A DNA stretch of 64,000 nucleotides from the NCBI RefSeq assembly GCF_019649055.1, contig NW_026570233.1:1302001-1366000 (forward strand), given 5' to 3'. Source of the stretch: Paramacrobiotus metropolitanus. Its lineage: Eukaryota; Tardigrada; Eutardigrada; Parachela; Macrobiotidae. Each line of letters starts with the position of its first letter. Positions within the stretch are counted from its first letter, which is position 1. A model generated the notes under the pieces. The model was given only the letters and a program-made list of their open reading frames with translations, made no database searches and was not told where the DNA came from. The translations under genes were made by a program, and so were the position numbers. Shown piece by piece: positions 21,438 to 32,731 of the stretch.

Positions 21438-23446
21438 TATTAAGCGGCTGTTGATTGGGGTATGAAATACTAGTATGTGCACAATATGCTACGCGTTAAC
21501 AGATTTCATCGCGTCTCGAATTCAAACAGCGGCAACCAGAAATGATCTACCGTGAAACCCAGATTTTATACCTAATCTGGTGGGACCTGTCAGTAGATTA
21601 TAGCTGATGCAGAATATATCACATTCATCGTCACAATTCTCAAATTGCTATGAAAGGACGCTACCGCTGGGTTTCCTTTCTGGAATTATACTTAATTGTG
21701 ATGAAACGCGTTCTAGCGTTTAGGTAGAAATTAATGCCTACGCGCTTATCCAGAAACCTTTTGTGCTATTATGTTGCGTGCGTCGCGGTGCGTGGTGTTC
21801 CCTTGAGAACGATTTCCCGGTGAAAATTATAGTTACGCGCATTTACAGTGTCTGGCAGCAACAGGCCCCTTCAGTTTAATTTGGACGCAACACAGTAAGG
21901 TGGTACATACTACATACTGTAGCGATAGTATTTGTACGAACGATAAGACCACCCAGTTATGATTCATTCCATCGCGTTATGAATTCTGTTCACTTTACCG
22001 GCGAGATCTCCTTCTCATGAATTTCTGGAATTCAGTCTTGTACTCAGCTTGCTACAGCTTGCACCATCAACTTGATCAACTTGCCCTAAACTCTTGCCCT
22101 AAACTTTGCTCCGTTTCTTGAACGCCGTTGTCATTAAACATGCCTTAAGTTATGTTGTTGCATTTGACCGCTTGGGATGAACCAGCGTCATCCCAATCGG
22201 AGCCATCTGTGTAATCGTGTTACATCAGTAAGAGCGGTCAGCATCGTTTCCGGCCGTGCCACCTTTCACCCTAACAGCCGCATAATCGTGGTAAAGGCTG
22301 ATCGCCACCCCACTAGAACAGCAGCCAGATAGGCTGTTGTTACAATACAGCCAGCTGACTGTAAGTCTGACTTGGGATAAGCCAACAGAAATGAATTTGA
22401 CTATTTTTAAGCTTTGCATAGAGAACCTACGTATTTGCCGGTGGCCTCAAAGAACGCAGCGTGAACTCTTCCAGTTCCAAAGCTCTAGTTGGAACTACTT
22501 ATATACTTACTGCTCTACTCTATACGAGTACCGTTTCCAATGGTACCGATAACCCATCTTAAACAAGTGCTGTAGGTATCCAAAAACAACCACCATCTAA
22601 CAGTATAATAATTATGTATTAATGGTATTTTTATGGGTGCAAAAACTGCACATTAATAATTTTGTACCCAATTGACCAATCGGCAACAAGTAACTTATGG
22701 TTTTAACGGAATTATATCAGGATTTCTGTTGTCACCTTTTCACATGAACAATACGTTTCAGACTCAGAATTTGTCAATGATTAGACCCTGGATGAGCGAC
22801 ACTTTTGGCTTCCGAATTCGATCAACTAGAGGAAAAATTGTACACGTGCTGCGTACTTGGTATCTGTAGGTAATTTCACGGTTTTTCCCGGTTCTGTTTT
22901 CAGTGAACTGCTTAGTATTTCACAATCATGCAGCGTCTTCCTCTAGTGAATGGAATAATAAATCATTCTGACTTGCGAGTCAAATAAGGTTCATTGTCTA
23001 TTCGAACAAGCAAACGGTGGCGATTGTAATTTGAGATCTTATACACCAGTTGAAATTGTACATAAAGGTAACTTTATGCCGGCTTCAGCGGAGGCAGCAG
23101 AATTGCGCTCTGCCGATCCTATAGTATAACTTGCCACATACAAACAACACAACACTGTTTAGTGAGAAGTGTCCCCTGAACCGCAGGATCGTCATTCGAA
23201 GCATTTCTGGTAAGAAACGGATATATCTACAGAAATTTCGGACTGAAAACCGTGTAACCATGGATCTCATACTCAGCAGAAGTTTTCAATGGGCCGCAAA
23301 ATACACAGTCGTGGATGGCCTGGACAGTAACACGCTCCAGGGATCCGGAATAGTATCACCTTAACGGCATGTAAGAGGAAAATTATATAAGAGAATAAGG
23401 CTTGTGTGAAACTGCAGGAGTGACTTCTCAGTCATATCTGGGAAAC
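21438..23446. other. Intergenic, 2 kb, no gene recognised
   Basis: Several short open frames are present, none with domain-like composition or splice support. A small duplication (TTGCCCTAAACT twice near 22080-22110) is the only pattern seen. It probably contains promoters of the divergent GPCR genes on either side. Confidence 0.4.
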
Positions 23447-24687
23447 ATGGAGGTCAACGTAACTCATGGTAATACAAGCTTGATTTTTAACTTGTCGACG
23501 CCATTTCAAGGTGACCGTCTTCCAGTAAAAATCCATGTTCTGGCCACGGTTGTATGCGCGATCATCATCGGTACAGTTTGCTATAACGCTGTCATCGTGT
23601 TAGCCTTCATCAAGGAGCCAAGCATCCGCAACCCTTTTTCCTTTTACCTCCTGAACATTTCCATCTGCGACTTGGGTTTAGCGCTATTCAAAATGCCGGG
23701 CTTTATCTGGTTCATCGTGTTCCCACAAAACACGCCCTACTGTTCGTATTATAACTTCTTTGAGAAGCTGTTTGTTATTGCTGCCGGTTATGCTTTAATG
23801 CTCATTAGTCTGGATCGTCTGTGGTCGCTCTTCTTTCCACTGCATTACAAAATCAGGCGCTCCAATCGTTTGACTCTGGGCTTGTGCTTGTCGATGTGGG
23901 TGTTTCTTGTGGCTCTTGTGGCGCCTTATATTCTCATGGATGCGCTGTACTACAGCCGCGGCAGTTTGCTGTGTACATTCAACTACGCCGCTCAGACTAC
24001 TTATTCTCTGGTCATCGAAATTATAGGCTTCGATTCGGCGCCATTATTTGTGGTACTGAGTTATGTTGTTATTGCCGTAAAACTTTCCGGACGTTCCAAA
24101 ACCAAGCTTTTAAAAGGTATGTACTATGATTTAGCTTCCATTTTGGTGCAAGGACACATATCATAAAGTTTATTATACCGTTATACTTAGTAACGTATTT
24201 GAAAAGTTTGCTGTTCACAATCAAAATGTTCAAAAATCAACAAGGGGTAAATTTAACAAAATCAGTATTTTGTTAAGTTTTTGTAATAAGTTACACATCA
24301 ATATACTAGTACTGTAAATTAAATTTCTTAGGACTGGGGAGACCGGGAAGCGTGGCGCCGTCCCGAACTACACAACACATCACCGATCATATTACCCAGC
24401 ACACTACAGGCGATATGTCTCAGGGCGAGGTCAAACAAGTCATGGCCAGACAGGACGAAAAAAGCGTTTACAAGCTTTTTGCTCTGATCGTTCTCTGCGT
24501 GGTTTTCTGCTTCCTACCACAAATGATTTATTTTCTGTATGCGGAACTCGCTGACTTCTGGAATGACAACATATACTACACCACGATGTGCTTATGCTAT
24601 TTGAACTGTGTGTTCAATCCGATTATCTACCATTACAACTTGCCAAGTATGCGGCGAGCCATAAGAAAAATGATGACTCTTCGATGA
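23447..24687 (+). CDS. Class A GPCR, two exons; paralogue 2 of the trio
   Basis: Exon 1 23447-24116 starts at an ATG giving MEVNVTHGNTS, with two N-glycosylation sequons, and spans TM1-TM5. TM3 ends SLDRLWSLFFPLHYK (DRL instead of DRY). The intron 24117-24331 has donor GTATGT and acceptor TTCTTAG and is phase 1. Exon 2 24332-24687 starts GLGRPGSVAPSRTT, has TM6 (ALIVLCVVFCFLPQMIYFLY) and an intact NPIIYH in TM7. The open frame extends upstream of 23447 without an ATG, so MEVN is the start. About 341 residues. Closest relatives are the genes at 17669 and 26078; the trio is a recent tandem duplication on the plus strand. Ligand unknown. Confidence 0.88.
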
Positions 24688-25608
24688 ACAACACTGTTGC
24701 CGAGACTGTTGCTGTTACAGTATACAGTCTTAAAGAAGAGCGACAACATAAGTTCAACGTTCGAAATCAATAATTAATATTATTTTAAATGTTCATGAAA
24801 GTTCGAATACGTATCATTTAGAGAAAACGGTGTTTGTATCACGGATTTGGCATTGTCCATATGGGTGACTGAATCTCTTGTTGTTTGCTGTTGTTACGGC
24901 ACCTTTACTAACTTTTTAAAATAATCTACGATATTGTCTGTATTTAAATTCTCTCTCATTCCTTAAAAACTGCGTAGCACATGCCTCGTGAACGTTTCGG
25001 GAAAATTATTGTCTTTCAAAGCGGAGCATCGCGGATTGTAGGAGGACTCTGTATCTGTACAAGAGAATACCAATGATGAAATTTAAATCCTTTCGTTCTG
25101 CTGATCAAAACGCCCACTGGCGCGTGGTCCCTTACGCTAAACATTCACAGGTTTCATTTCCACCTGGCGGTAAAAACGCTTACCGGATTCCACAAATGGT
25201 ATATTTAGCGCTGAGCACTGCAGAGTGACATGGTGGCACATACAATATGTTCCCAGCTCGATGTACGATTAGACGATTCTTGTAATACATACATTTCACC
25301 ATAATATACTCAAGAAACATAATATTATTTTGATGCCGTTTCAGTTTGTAAGCTTATCCAGATTTGAAAGTGATAAGCGTTAAACAACTATTGTACCATC
25401 AACGCGTTGTAGTCTTAAGATTTTATCACTCTTGTAACATATTCCGAATGAATGATTCAATTAAAATTTTTTTTTTATCAATTTTTGAAACAGTACCATT
25501 ATTTTGAGGTTGAATTTATTCAATACAAAGAGCCGATCGAAAAATGCGCAAGACTGGATTGGCACAAAGGTCAAGCATAGCTGAGACATTTAATTAAAGT
25601 TAGAGCGA
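24688..25608. other. Intergenic, no gene recognised
   Basis: AT-rich, with a poly-T run near 25,470. No supported coding frame. Confidence 0.4.
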
Positions 25609-25857
25609 ATGGAAACTCAACATTTTCAGTTTCCGTCACAGCGCATTGGCATATGTTTACTATTTTTGCACATCGGTTTTGCTGTTTTTATTGCTCATCC
25701 AAACATTTACGCAGAATTCTGTAACCTTAAGTATAGTGATATCTGCCCTAGTGTGACGCAAGATGATTGCCCTAAAGATTGCCGCACTACTTTTTGGTTA
25801 ATTAACTTTCGGGGTCATGTGCGGTACAGCTGGAGGGCTCCGAGCGGCAGCCAGTAG
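25609..25857 (+). CDS. Hypothetical small secreted Cys-containing protein
   Basis: An 82-codon ORF with an ATG at 25609. Residues about 12-30 are hydrophobic (ICLLFLHIGFAVFIA), like a signal peptide. The rest has four closely spaced Cys (EFCNLKYSDICPS...DDCPKDC) and a polar tail. No family is recognised. A chance ORF is possible, since there is no splice or homology support. It sits 220 bp upstream of the next GPCR start. Confidence 0.3.
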   Translation: METQHFQFPSQRIGICLLFLHIGFAVFIAHPNIYAEFCNLKYSDICPSVTQDDCPKDCRTTFWLINFRGHVRYSWRAPSGSQ

Positions 25858-25960
25858 CTCGAATAGAAGAGCACATAACTGTTATTAATTTTTGCATTAT
25901 TGAAACAGGAAGCCGGCAGGAAAGACATCGCTCGCAGCTGTTGAATGGTCCGGTCGGTGT

Positions 25961-26010
25961 ATACCGTGATATGTTGAACTACATAATACCGTGATATGTT
26001 GAACTACATA
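25961..26010. repeat. Perfect tandem duplication of a 25-bp unit
   Basis: Two identical 25-bp units (25961-25985 and 25986-26010), each beginning ATACCGTGATATGTTG. They end 67 bp before the ATG of the GPCR at 26078, in its promoter or 5' UTR. Confidence 0.9.
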
Positions 26011-26077
26011 ATGCCGGGTGTCGATGCAGTGAAAAATATTTTAATACTCAATTAAACACTAAACGCGTAACGCAGCA

Positions 26078-27307
26078 ATGGATTCTAATGTGACGTATGG
26101 GAATTTCAGTTTATCGCTCAATTCATCTACACATTATTCCGAACAACGCGTCCCGCTCCGAGTGTGCATTTTAGTAACTGCAGCTTGCGCCATTATCATC
26201 GGTACACTGTGTTATAATGTACTCATTATCTTGGCATTCTTAAAGGAACCAACCATTCGTAACCCGTTTTCATATTATCTCTTGAATATCTCCATATGTG
26301 ATTTGGGTTTAGCCATGTTCAAAATGACGGGATTCGTCTGGTACGCCTTGTTCGCAAAAAGCAGGTCATACTGTCCGTACTACTTATTTCTGGAGAAGCT
26401 GTTCTTTAGCGCATCTGGGTATGCTCTTTTTCTGGTTAGTCTGGATCGTCTGTGGTCGCTGTTTATGCCGCTACATTACCGAGCCACGCGTTCCAACCGA
26501 GTTACACTGGCGCTATGCGTTTCAATGTGGATGTACACGGTAGCTTTGATTGCGCCGTATATTCTGCTGGATGCGCTGTATTATAACACCGGTTATCTGC
26601 AGTGCAAGTTGAATTACGCCGCTCAACCGGTGTATTCGCTGGTTATTGAATTTCTGGGTTTCGATATGCCACCGATATTTGCGCTTCTGAGCTACTTAAT
26701 CATTGCGGTGAAGCTTAATGGGAGATCAAAACCAAAGGCCACAAAAGGTCAGTGTAACAAAGGTCATCACTACTGGTTGAAATCCGCAAAATTTCTGTGA
26801 AATGTTCGTACACATTTAGAGATGTGCATTTATACTGCCTGTCGTTCGTTTATTGTCATAGTATTTGTATATGCGGAGAGTAAATTTTTACCGATACTGC
26901 TTTCGTGACAAAAGTGATGGCAATAATAAAATGGGGCATATTCATGCTTAGGTCCTCGTGCAGCCGGAAGCGTGGCCCCGTCCCGGCCCACGCAAGACAC
27001 CGGTGACAACAATACAAACACCGCAAAAGATGCTTCTGCGACCGAAATTGTCAAGAGACTGGAAAAACGCGATGAGAAAAGCATATTCAAGCTGTTTGCC
27101 CTCATCGTGCTGTGTGTGGTCGTATGTTTTATCCCTCAGATGATCTATTTCTTGTCTGCGAAGTTGGTAGGATTTTGGGATGATAATGTTTATTACATCG
27201 TTATGTGTCTGTGCTTTATGAACTGCATACTTAATCCGATTATCTACCATTTTAATTTGCCAAGCATGCGCCGAGCAATTGGGAATCTTCTGGCCTCTGC
27301 TTGTTAG
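26078..27307 (+). CDS. Class A GPCR, two exons; paralogue 3 of the trio
   Basis: Exon 1 26078-26747 starts MDSNVTYGNFS and covers TM1-TM5, with DRL at the end of TM3 (SLDRLWSLFMPLHYR). The intron 26748-26951 has donor GTCAGT and acceptor CTTAG and is phase 1 in ICL3. Exon 2 26952-27307 resembles paralogue 2 (AGSVAPSRPTQ), then a Lys/Glu-rich loop, TM6 (LIVLCVVVCFIPQM) and TM7 with intact LNPIIYH. About 341 residues. It differs from paralogues 1 and 2 mostly in loops, so the ligand may differ. A 25-bp tandem duplication lies just upstream. Confidence 0.88.
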
Positions 27308-27872
27308 AAATCTCAGGATAGTATACCTGTGCACTGTGTATTATGTACTGTAGGTATGTTCTGTGTATTATGTGTGTTGAATTAGTGTATCTGAAGTGTA
27401 TATGAATTAGTATATCAAGTCAGTAACTTTTCCCCTACGTTCTTTAATGAAACAATCATCTGTTACTTCTTCTGTCATAAGCAAAAAAGAAATTTTAACT
27501 GGTGGGTACAAGGAGAGTGTAACCTAAAAAAAGAGAAAACTGTTTATACTTCCACTCTATTCCGGAACAGTCGACTGTTCTCCATCGCCGATACGCAAGA
27601 TTTGATTACACAGCAACTAGGCAAACCCAAAGCTTACAAACTACACACTGGAGAGAAATCACATCCGAGCATGAAATAAAAATTAAAAAATGCATAAAAG
27701 CTGTACGAAATTAGGATGCACAATTGAATGCGTTTCCGGCATGAAGGCAGCAAACCCCAAAATGAGCCAGTGACACACGATCGTGTTTTGCATTGCTAAA
27801 ACCTGATTGAAACCCGTCTTCCATTCACAATGTTGATCTGCATTTTGACTGCACTCGAGGCGTGGCATAGAT
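27308..27872. other. Intergenic between convergent genes
   Basis: Contains a low-complexity GTGTATTATG-like stretch at 27340-27420. No gene recognised. Confidence 0.4.
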
Positions 27873-28596
27873 TTAGGGAATCACGCTAAGATACACTTCT
27901 TGCATTATCCACTCTTGAAAAAGGTCATCAGTCCTGAACCAGCACTGATAACTGCCGGCATGGTTTGCTTTGACCTTATGGATAGTCAAAGTCGAATTAC
28001 AGTTGCAAAATCCATCAGCTGCCGTCCACACAGACACCCCCGAGTTATCCTTCATTGATAAACCGAGCCTATACTCAGTTATTCCTGGAGCGTATATCAC
28101 ATGATCTTTATTTCTCCAGATAAAACGACTGGCTAAGCGGCCCACAACTACTCGCAGTTGAACGACACAGACCAGTTTCACAACGGCACCTACTCTTGCT
28201 GTTACGTTGAGCATCGGCGGTCTAAAAACCTGCGACGGAATTATTTGCGGACTGACTAGGAACGTCTGGGTCACTACAAACTGGCTGCCGTTATACTGGA
28301 CACATTCATACTGTCCGGCATGCATATGGGTCAACTCGACTAATTCGACCGTCAAGGATCCCCTATGCGGATTTGTGTCGCTCAGCACGATTTCACGCGA
28401 AACGGTGGAATCAGTAACAGTGCCATGACAGCTGCATCGGTTGACTTCGCTTCCGAATGGCCGAGGTACATTAGCGTACGTGAAATTGCGTGGTGTGCCG
28501 TTCAGCCATAACTGTGATGGAGGATTTTCACCGTTCCTGAAAGCCGACGTGTTGCTGCCGTTGCAGTGAAGCTGCACTGTTTCGCCTTCTACCGCT
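27873..28596 (-). CDS. Two-domain immunoglobulin-like protein, 3' exon (5' end unresolved)
   Basis: The frame begins in an Ig strand B context (EGETVQLHC), first domain ending HAGQYECVQYNGS. A second Ig-like domain starts near TARVGAVVKLVC and ends HAGSYQCWF. The D/H-x-G-x-Y-x-C pattern in both is diagnostic of Ig folds. After VYLSVIP comes a stop: no transmembrane helix or cytoplasmic tail, so the product is likely secreted. The exon starts near 28596 after a TATAAG-type acceptor; the upstream frame is closed by TGA, and no signal-peptide exon was identified. Possible roles are cell recognition or immunity, but there is no closer family match. Confidence 0.65.
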
Positions 28597-28766
28597 CTTA
28601 TAATGTTTTCTCATGGCAGAGTTTTCGTTAAATTGTTCACTGTTGCTGAGGGTCCTTGTAAATGAAGCGGGATTATGCCGTTTTGACTCTTCCGGATGCC
28701 TTCGTCCAACTGCTGTATAACTAAGTGAAAAGATTATCCTGGAAACATTTCCCACGGTTGAAAATA

Positions 28767-28773
28767 TTTTATA
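28767..28773 (-). promoter_or_regulatory. Candidate TATA box (TATAAAA) for the Ig gene
   Basis: The minus strand reads CACTATAAAATATT about 170 bp upstream of the Ig exon. It could serve the Ig gene if its first exon lies in 28,600-28,740. Confidence 0.25.
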
Positions 28774-29041
28774 GTGCAAGTTTATTAAAGAACAGCGGAA
28801 TGGTGTAGTGTGATAATAATTCTCTGCAATGCGCTCTTAGGGGCGCAATATGTAAAAGAATCTTGACTGCCTTTATTTCTGTCTGTTAGGGAGTGGTCCT
28901 TGACTCCTTGGTCAGCGAAAAACATTCGCGCGCCAAGACTGGTCCAAAATGAAATTCCACTTTTTATTGGTCAAATCAAAATCGCGATGCATAAGCAAGA
29001 AAAGGAACACATTAGACTATAACAGAAAAATTTCGTTTAGT
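28774..29041. other. Short intergenic; 3' flank of the non-LTR element
   Basis: Follows the stop codon of the element ending at 29042. No poly(A) or tandem tail could be defined by eye. Confidence 0.3.
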
Positions 29042-31882
29042 TTATCTAGCCCTTCCATCGTGCCCAGCACTGAAGCCGCATTTCCCCGCTGAATTTCGAT
29101 GGACAAACGCTGTCGCAGAAATTCGTGCGAGCGTGCTTCCCCGGTGTGCTGCTGCAGTCTTTTTTCCCAGCTCTTTGATGATGGCGATCGCCGAAGGTCC
29201 CCACGGGCCTAGTGTTTCGAAAGCGATCGGGACGAATAGGTAGCGGCCGGTCAGATAGAAATATAGCCCTGCTTTCTTTCCTTCTGCCTGGGCAGCGGCC
29301 GCTCCCGCTGTGGTGGAAGTGGCTTTAAGATGCGATAGCGCAACCGTGTCTACACATGTCACGTCCCATGCAAGACACAATCCGCGCTTCCAGGCGAATG
29401 TCGTGCAGCCATCCGGGCGGCGTTCGTTTGTGTGAGATGTGCCGCGCGGCTCTAGTTTTGCAGGCACACCAGCGGATACAAAGGCCCTACAAATGATGCT
29501 GTTTAACCCGCCGTGGCGCGGATGCCGTCCGGCGGAGAAAACACACGATAACCCGTGGTGCCCGTAACCACCAACGGGTTTGTGGCATTTGACGCAGTCG
29601 TGCGGTTCACAGATCGTGGCGCCGAGTCGGAGGCCGATGCTGATCTTCAGTTCGTCGTCCCCCAGTAGATTGCCGATGTGAGCGGACGGCAAGGCGTTCA
29701 ACCAAATTCCGGCTTCTGGTCTAGACTGGGCAAGCAGGCGCGCAGTGTTGATTTCGTCTCCTTGAAATACCTCCAGGAGGGCCGCAAGAGACACGTTGCA
29801 TAACGGCAAGTCCCAGGCCTTTTGGGACTTTCGAAAAAGAGTTTCCGGGAGTTGGGGTTGACGGGCTTTCAATTTCCAAGACTCCGAGGCACCAGTAGCG
29901 TCAACAGCGGCGTGGTTAGGCAGAAGTGTAGCAAGTAAGCCGGATACGGAATGAATCGAAGCCAAGAAGGCTGGAAGGGATAATTCTTCCGACCGGCGGA
30001 TGCCAATTCCACCTCTGCTAACCGGTAGTGTTGCTTGACGCCAAGGCGGGTAGTCGTTGTGATTGGTCCGTACATTCGACAGATTTTGGAAGCAGGAGCG
30101 CATCGCTTCATCCAGCTGGTATAGTAATGCGGGATATTTCCATGCATTACAGCACCGCAACATATAGATAATTTTCGGCGCTCCGAGACAGTTTTTAAGG
30201 AGGAACAACGCTTGATGACTAGGTAGTAACTGAAGTCGTTCACACATCAACTTCAAGGTACTAGCCTTCTCGTTGAGAAGAGGCCCGATCGCGTCATCCA
30301 GTACGGGAGCTCCGAGCAGAGACATGGTGGATTCCGTCAAAATGCGTAGTCGTGGGTAACGTTCGAGGAATTCCTCAGTGACGACACGCCGCGAATCAGG
30401 TGTTCCCCCAAACACCAGCAGTTCGCACTTAGCCTCGTTAACTTGCAAGCCGATGGCGAGTGCGCCTTCAATAATGCGACGGAAACAATCAGCTACCACC
30501 GTTGGCGCTCCGCCCAGGGTTCCGTCGTCTAAGAACCAGGCATTGAGTTCCGCGTTCAGCAGGGCCACCAATGGGTGCAGCGCAAGACTGAACAGCAATG
30601 GACCGAGCGGATCACCCTGTTGAACGCCTGACTCCGAAGACAGCGACACGTCATCCACATATAGCGTAGAATGATGGCCGTATGCACAGAAGAGAAAATC
30701 GCTGTACTCCGGAAAATGCTTCATCACAGCGGCTAGGACGGCTTCACGGGACAAAGTGTTGAAAGCGTTTCTGAAATCCACCTTCAGAACAACCTTGGTA
30801 GTGTCTCCAGGCGATTCAATAAACGTCCTGGTCGCGTGTACTATTGCCTCTGCGCCACCGCAAACATTCACTCCTAACTGCTGTGGAGATAAAATGGCTG
30901 CTGAACGGTCTTTCAAACGGGCGCATATTATCTTGGCTAACAATCGGCGTAGTGTCATCCCGACTGCTATGGGACGGAGACCGCCATCTTTCTTCCTTAG
31001 CGCGATGAGTTTTCCGCCAAAAAACACTGGGCGCACATCAGTGGGAACCTTTCCGTCGACTGCGATGTTCAGCACTGCCACCAGTGCGTCACATAAGGGG
31101 GCGGAGTGGTCGTCCAACTTGGGACCGACCATATCTGCAAGATGCTGGGGCCTTAAGCCGTCCGGTCCCGCGGCCGATCCTTTGGGGAAGCTCTGGATGG
31201 CTGCGAAGACCTCCTCACGTGTTATTCGAGCAGGTACTGGTGGAGGCGGGTCGAGGCGAACTACCCCAGGAGGGGCGCTCTGGGGGTGCTTTTCGCGCAA
31301 TTCCGCTAAAACCTCCGGGGTTGGTCGAAGAACGGCATCTGTCGACAGGACAACCCGCATTGCTCCCGAAATCGACCCGTCGTCGATTTTCTGGCCGACC
31401 CTGCGGACAAGATCGTCCTGGTCCGTACGTGTTTTCCTAGAGGGTGGCGGGGATGTGGGGGCAGTCGCAGTGCCGCTGTCAAAAGTCCCGATGTTCTGCT
31501 TGACCGTGGATGCTAGGGACCCAGAGTGTGGGGACTTGCTTTTGACAGGTAGGCGAAGGGCCGTGGGCGCAAACGACAACAACTTCCACCACGAGTTGTT
31601 GTCGTTATTAGTGGCGACCTGTTGGAGAGCTTTCACCAAGGAAGCCCTTGCGGCGGGTCTTGCTCCGTGGGGGATGCGGCGCATGATACGCACTTTTGAT
31701 GGACGGAAAGTCACCGCTGGTGGAGGCGTAGGTGCGGGTGCGGCGGAATTATCGCTTGTGGCTGGGGTTAGTGGGATAGGCTCCAGGGTCGAGGACAGCG
31801 TTTTTGGGCACGCGTTCCTGTGGTTCCCCCATGCCCGTAGCTGCTTGCCACATCCGGAGCAGGAAAACGGTTGGAGTGGCAT
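29042..31882 (-). mobile_element. Intact non-LTR retrotransposon ORF with RT and restriction-like endonuclease (R2-type organisation)
   Basis: One uninterrupted 946-codon ORF, ATG at 31882. In order: an N-terminal CCHC finger (CSGCGKQLRAWGNHRNAC, residues 8-25); a Pro/Ser/Thr-rich linker; RT with motif 1 (GSAAGPDGLRPQHL), motif A (KVDFRNAFN), motif B (GVQQGDPLGPLLF) and a catalytic FLDD motif C near residue 455; a thumb region; a C-terminal CCHC knuckle (CVKCHKPVGGYGHHGLSC, about 770-790); then RPDG (about 822) and WDVTCVD, which fit a PD-(D/E)xK restriction-like endonuclease, and FVPIAFETLGPWG. This is the layout of site-selective R2/NeSL/R4-like elements that prime reverse transcription at a nick they cut. 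No stops or frameshifts, so the copy may be recent and active. GC content is visibly higher than in the flanks. Confidence 0.9.
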
Positions 31883-32731
31883 GAAAAGCTAGAAATTGAG
31901 GCAGAGAGGCAGAAAACGAGCTCTACGAGACTTAAGAACGCGACGCGTCATGATGGAAACGACGTACCCACATTACTTGGGGTTCATGTAAATTTCCCCC
32001 CAAGTAACTTCGTTGAAGACCCAAGCAGTTTCACATGGCGGCGCGATGAATCCAGCACAAGTTTTGAATCCAGCACAATCAAATTGGGATTCCAAATACG
32101 AATTCAAAAATCAAAATTGTATTCCAAATCAAAATTGTATTGCGGTATTATTCGTGTTCCACTGGAAATTATTCTCAAAATCTGTTCCTTTCTGGAGCCT
32201 CAGGACATTAACACGGAATGTTGCGCCATAGTTAGTTGCATTGGTTGCAGCGCCATAGTTGGTTGCACTAACAGACAACCGCAAAGGTTGCACCGCGCAA
32301 TCATCGTGCAGCCAATAATTAAGGGAAAAACGGGAATTGTTTCAGGTACGAGTATGTATGTCTTAACAACCGTGCCGATGGCTGTTCTTTTGCTACACAA
32401 GCAACGAAGGCTTGAACTGAGCTAATAACTTGCTAGGATGCCTCGCTATCGCCGTTCCGCATAAACGAATTGAATGCTTGTTTTATTTAGCAAACGCATC
32501 AGTTTACTCTAAAAGCAATAAATTTTCAAAAAAAGCGCGGGCATGTGTCTAGTACATTTTGTGATGAAGACGTACTATAGGCTGTTCGAGTACTATTAAT
32601 GCATGAATTCTGTTAAGAAATTAGGTTAATCTGGGAAAGCTTGTAGACCATATCGGTGGTATGGTTTGCATTATTTCATACTGCGTAACTGCCGCATTAA
32701 TTGCAGGTCACTTAATTTTGTCTATTATATC
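31883..32731. other. Intergenic with short internal repeats
   Basis: Small tandem phrases are visible: GAATCCAGCACAA twice near 32048-32080, CAAAATTGTATTCCAAAT-like units near 32110-32140, and GCGCCATAGTT-GGTTGCA twice near 32223-32270. It includes the 5' flank of the non-LTR element and the 3' flank of the PMCA gene. No gene recognised. Confidence 0.45.
32482..32487 (-). promoter_or_regulatory. Candidate poly(A) signal AATAAA of the PMCA gene
   Basis: The minus strand reads AATAAAACA about 245 bp after the PMCA stop codon. Confidence 0.35.

Noticed and set aside
30756-31892. 378-residue plus-strand ORF opposite the non-LTR element
   Set aside because: Antisense of an RT-encoding ORF with high GC; no domain-like sequence of its own.
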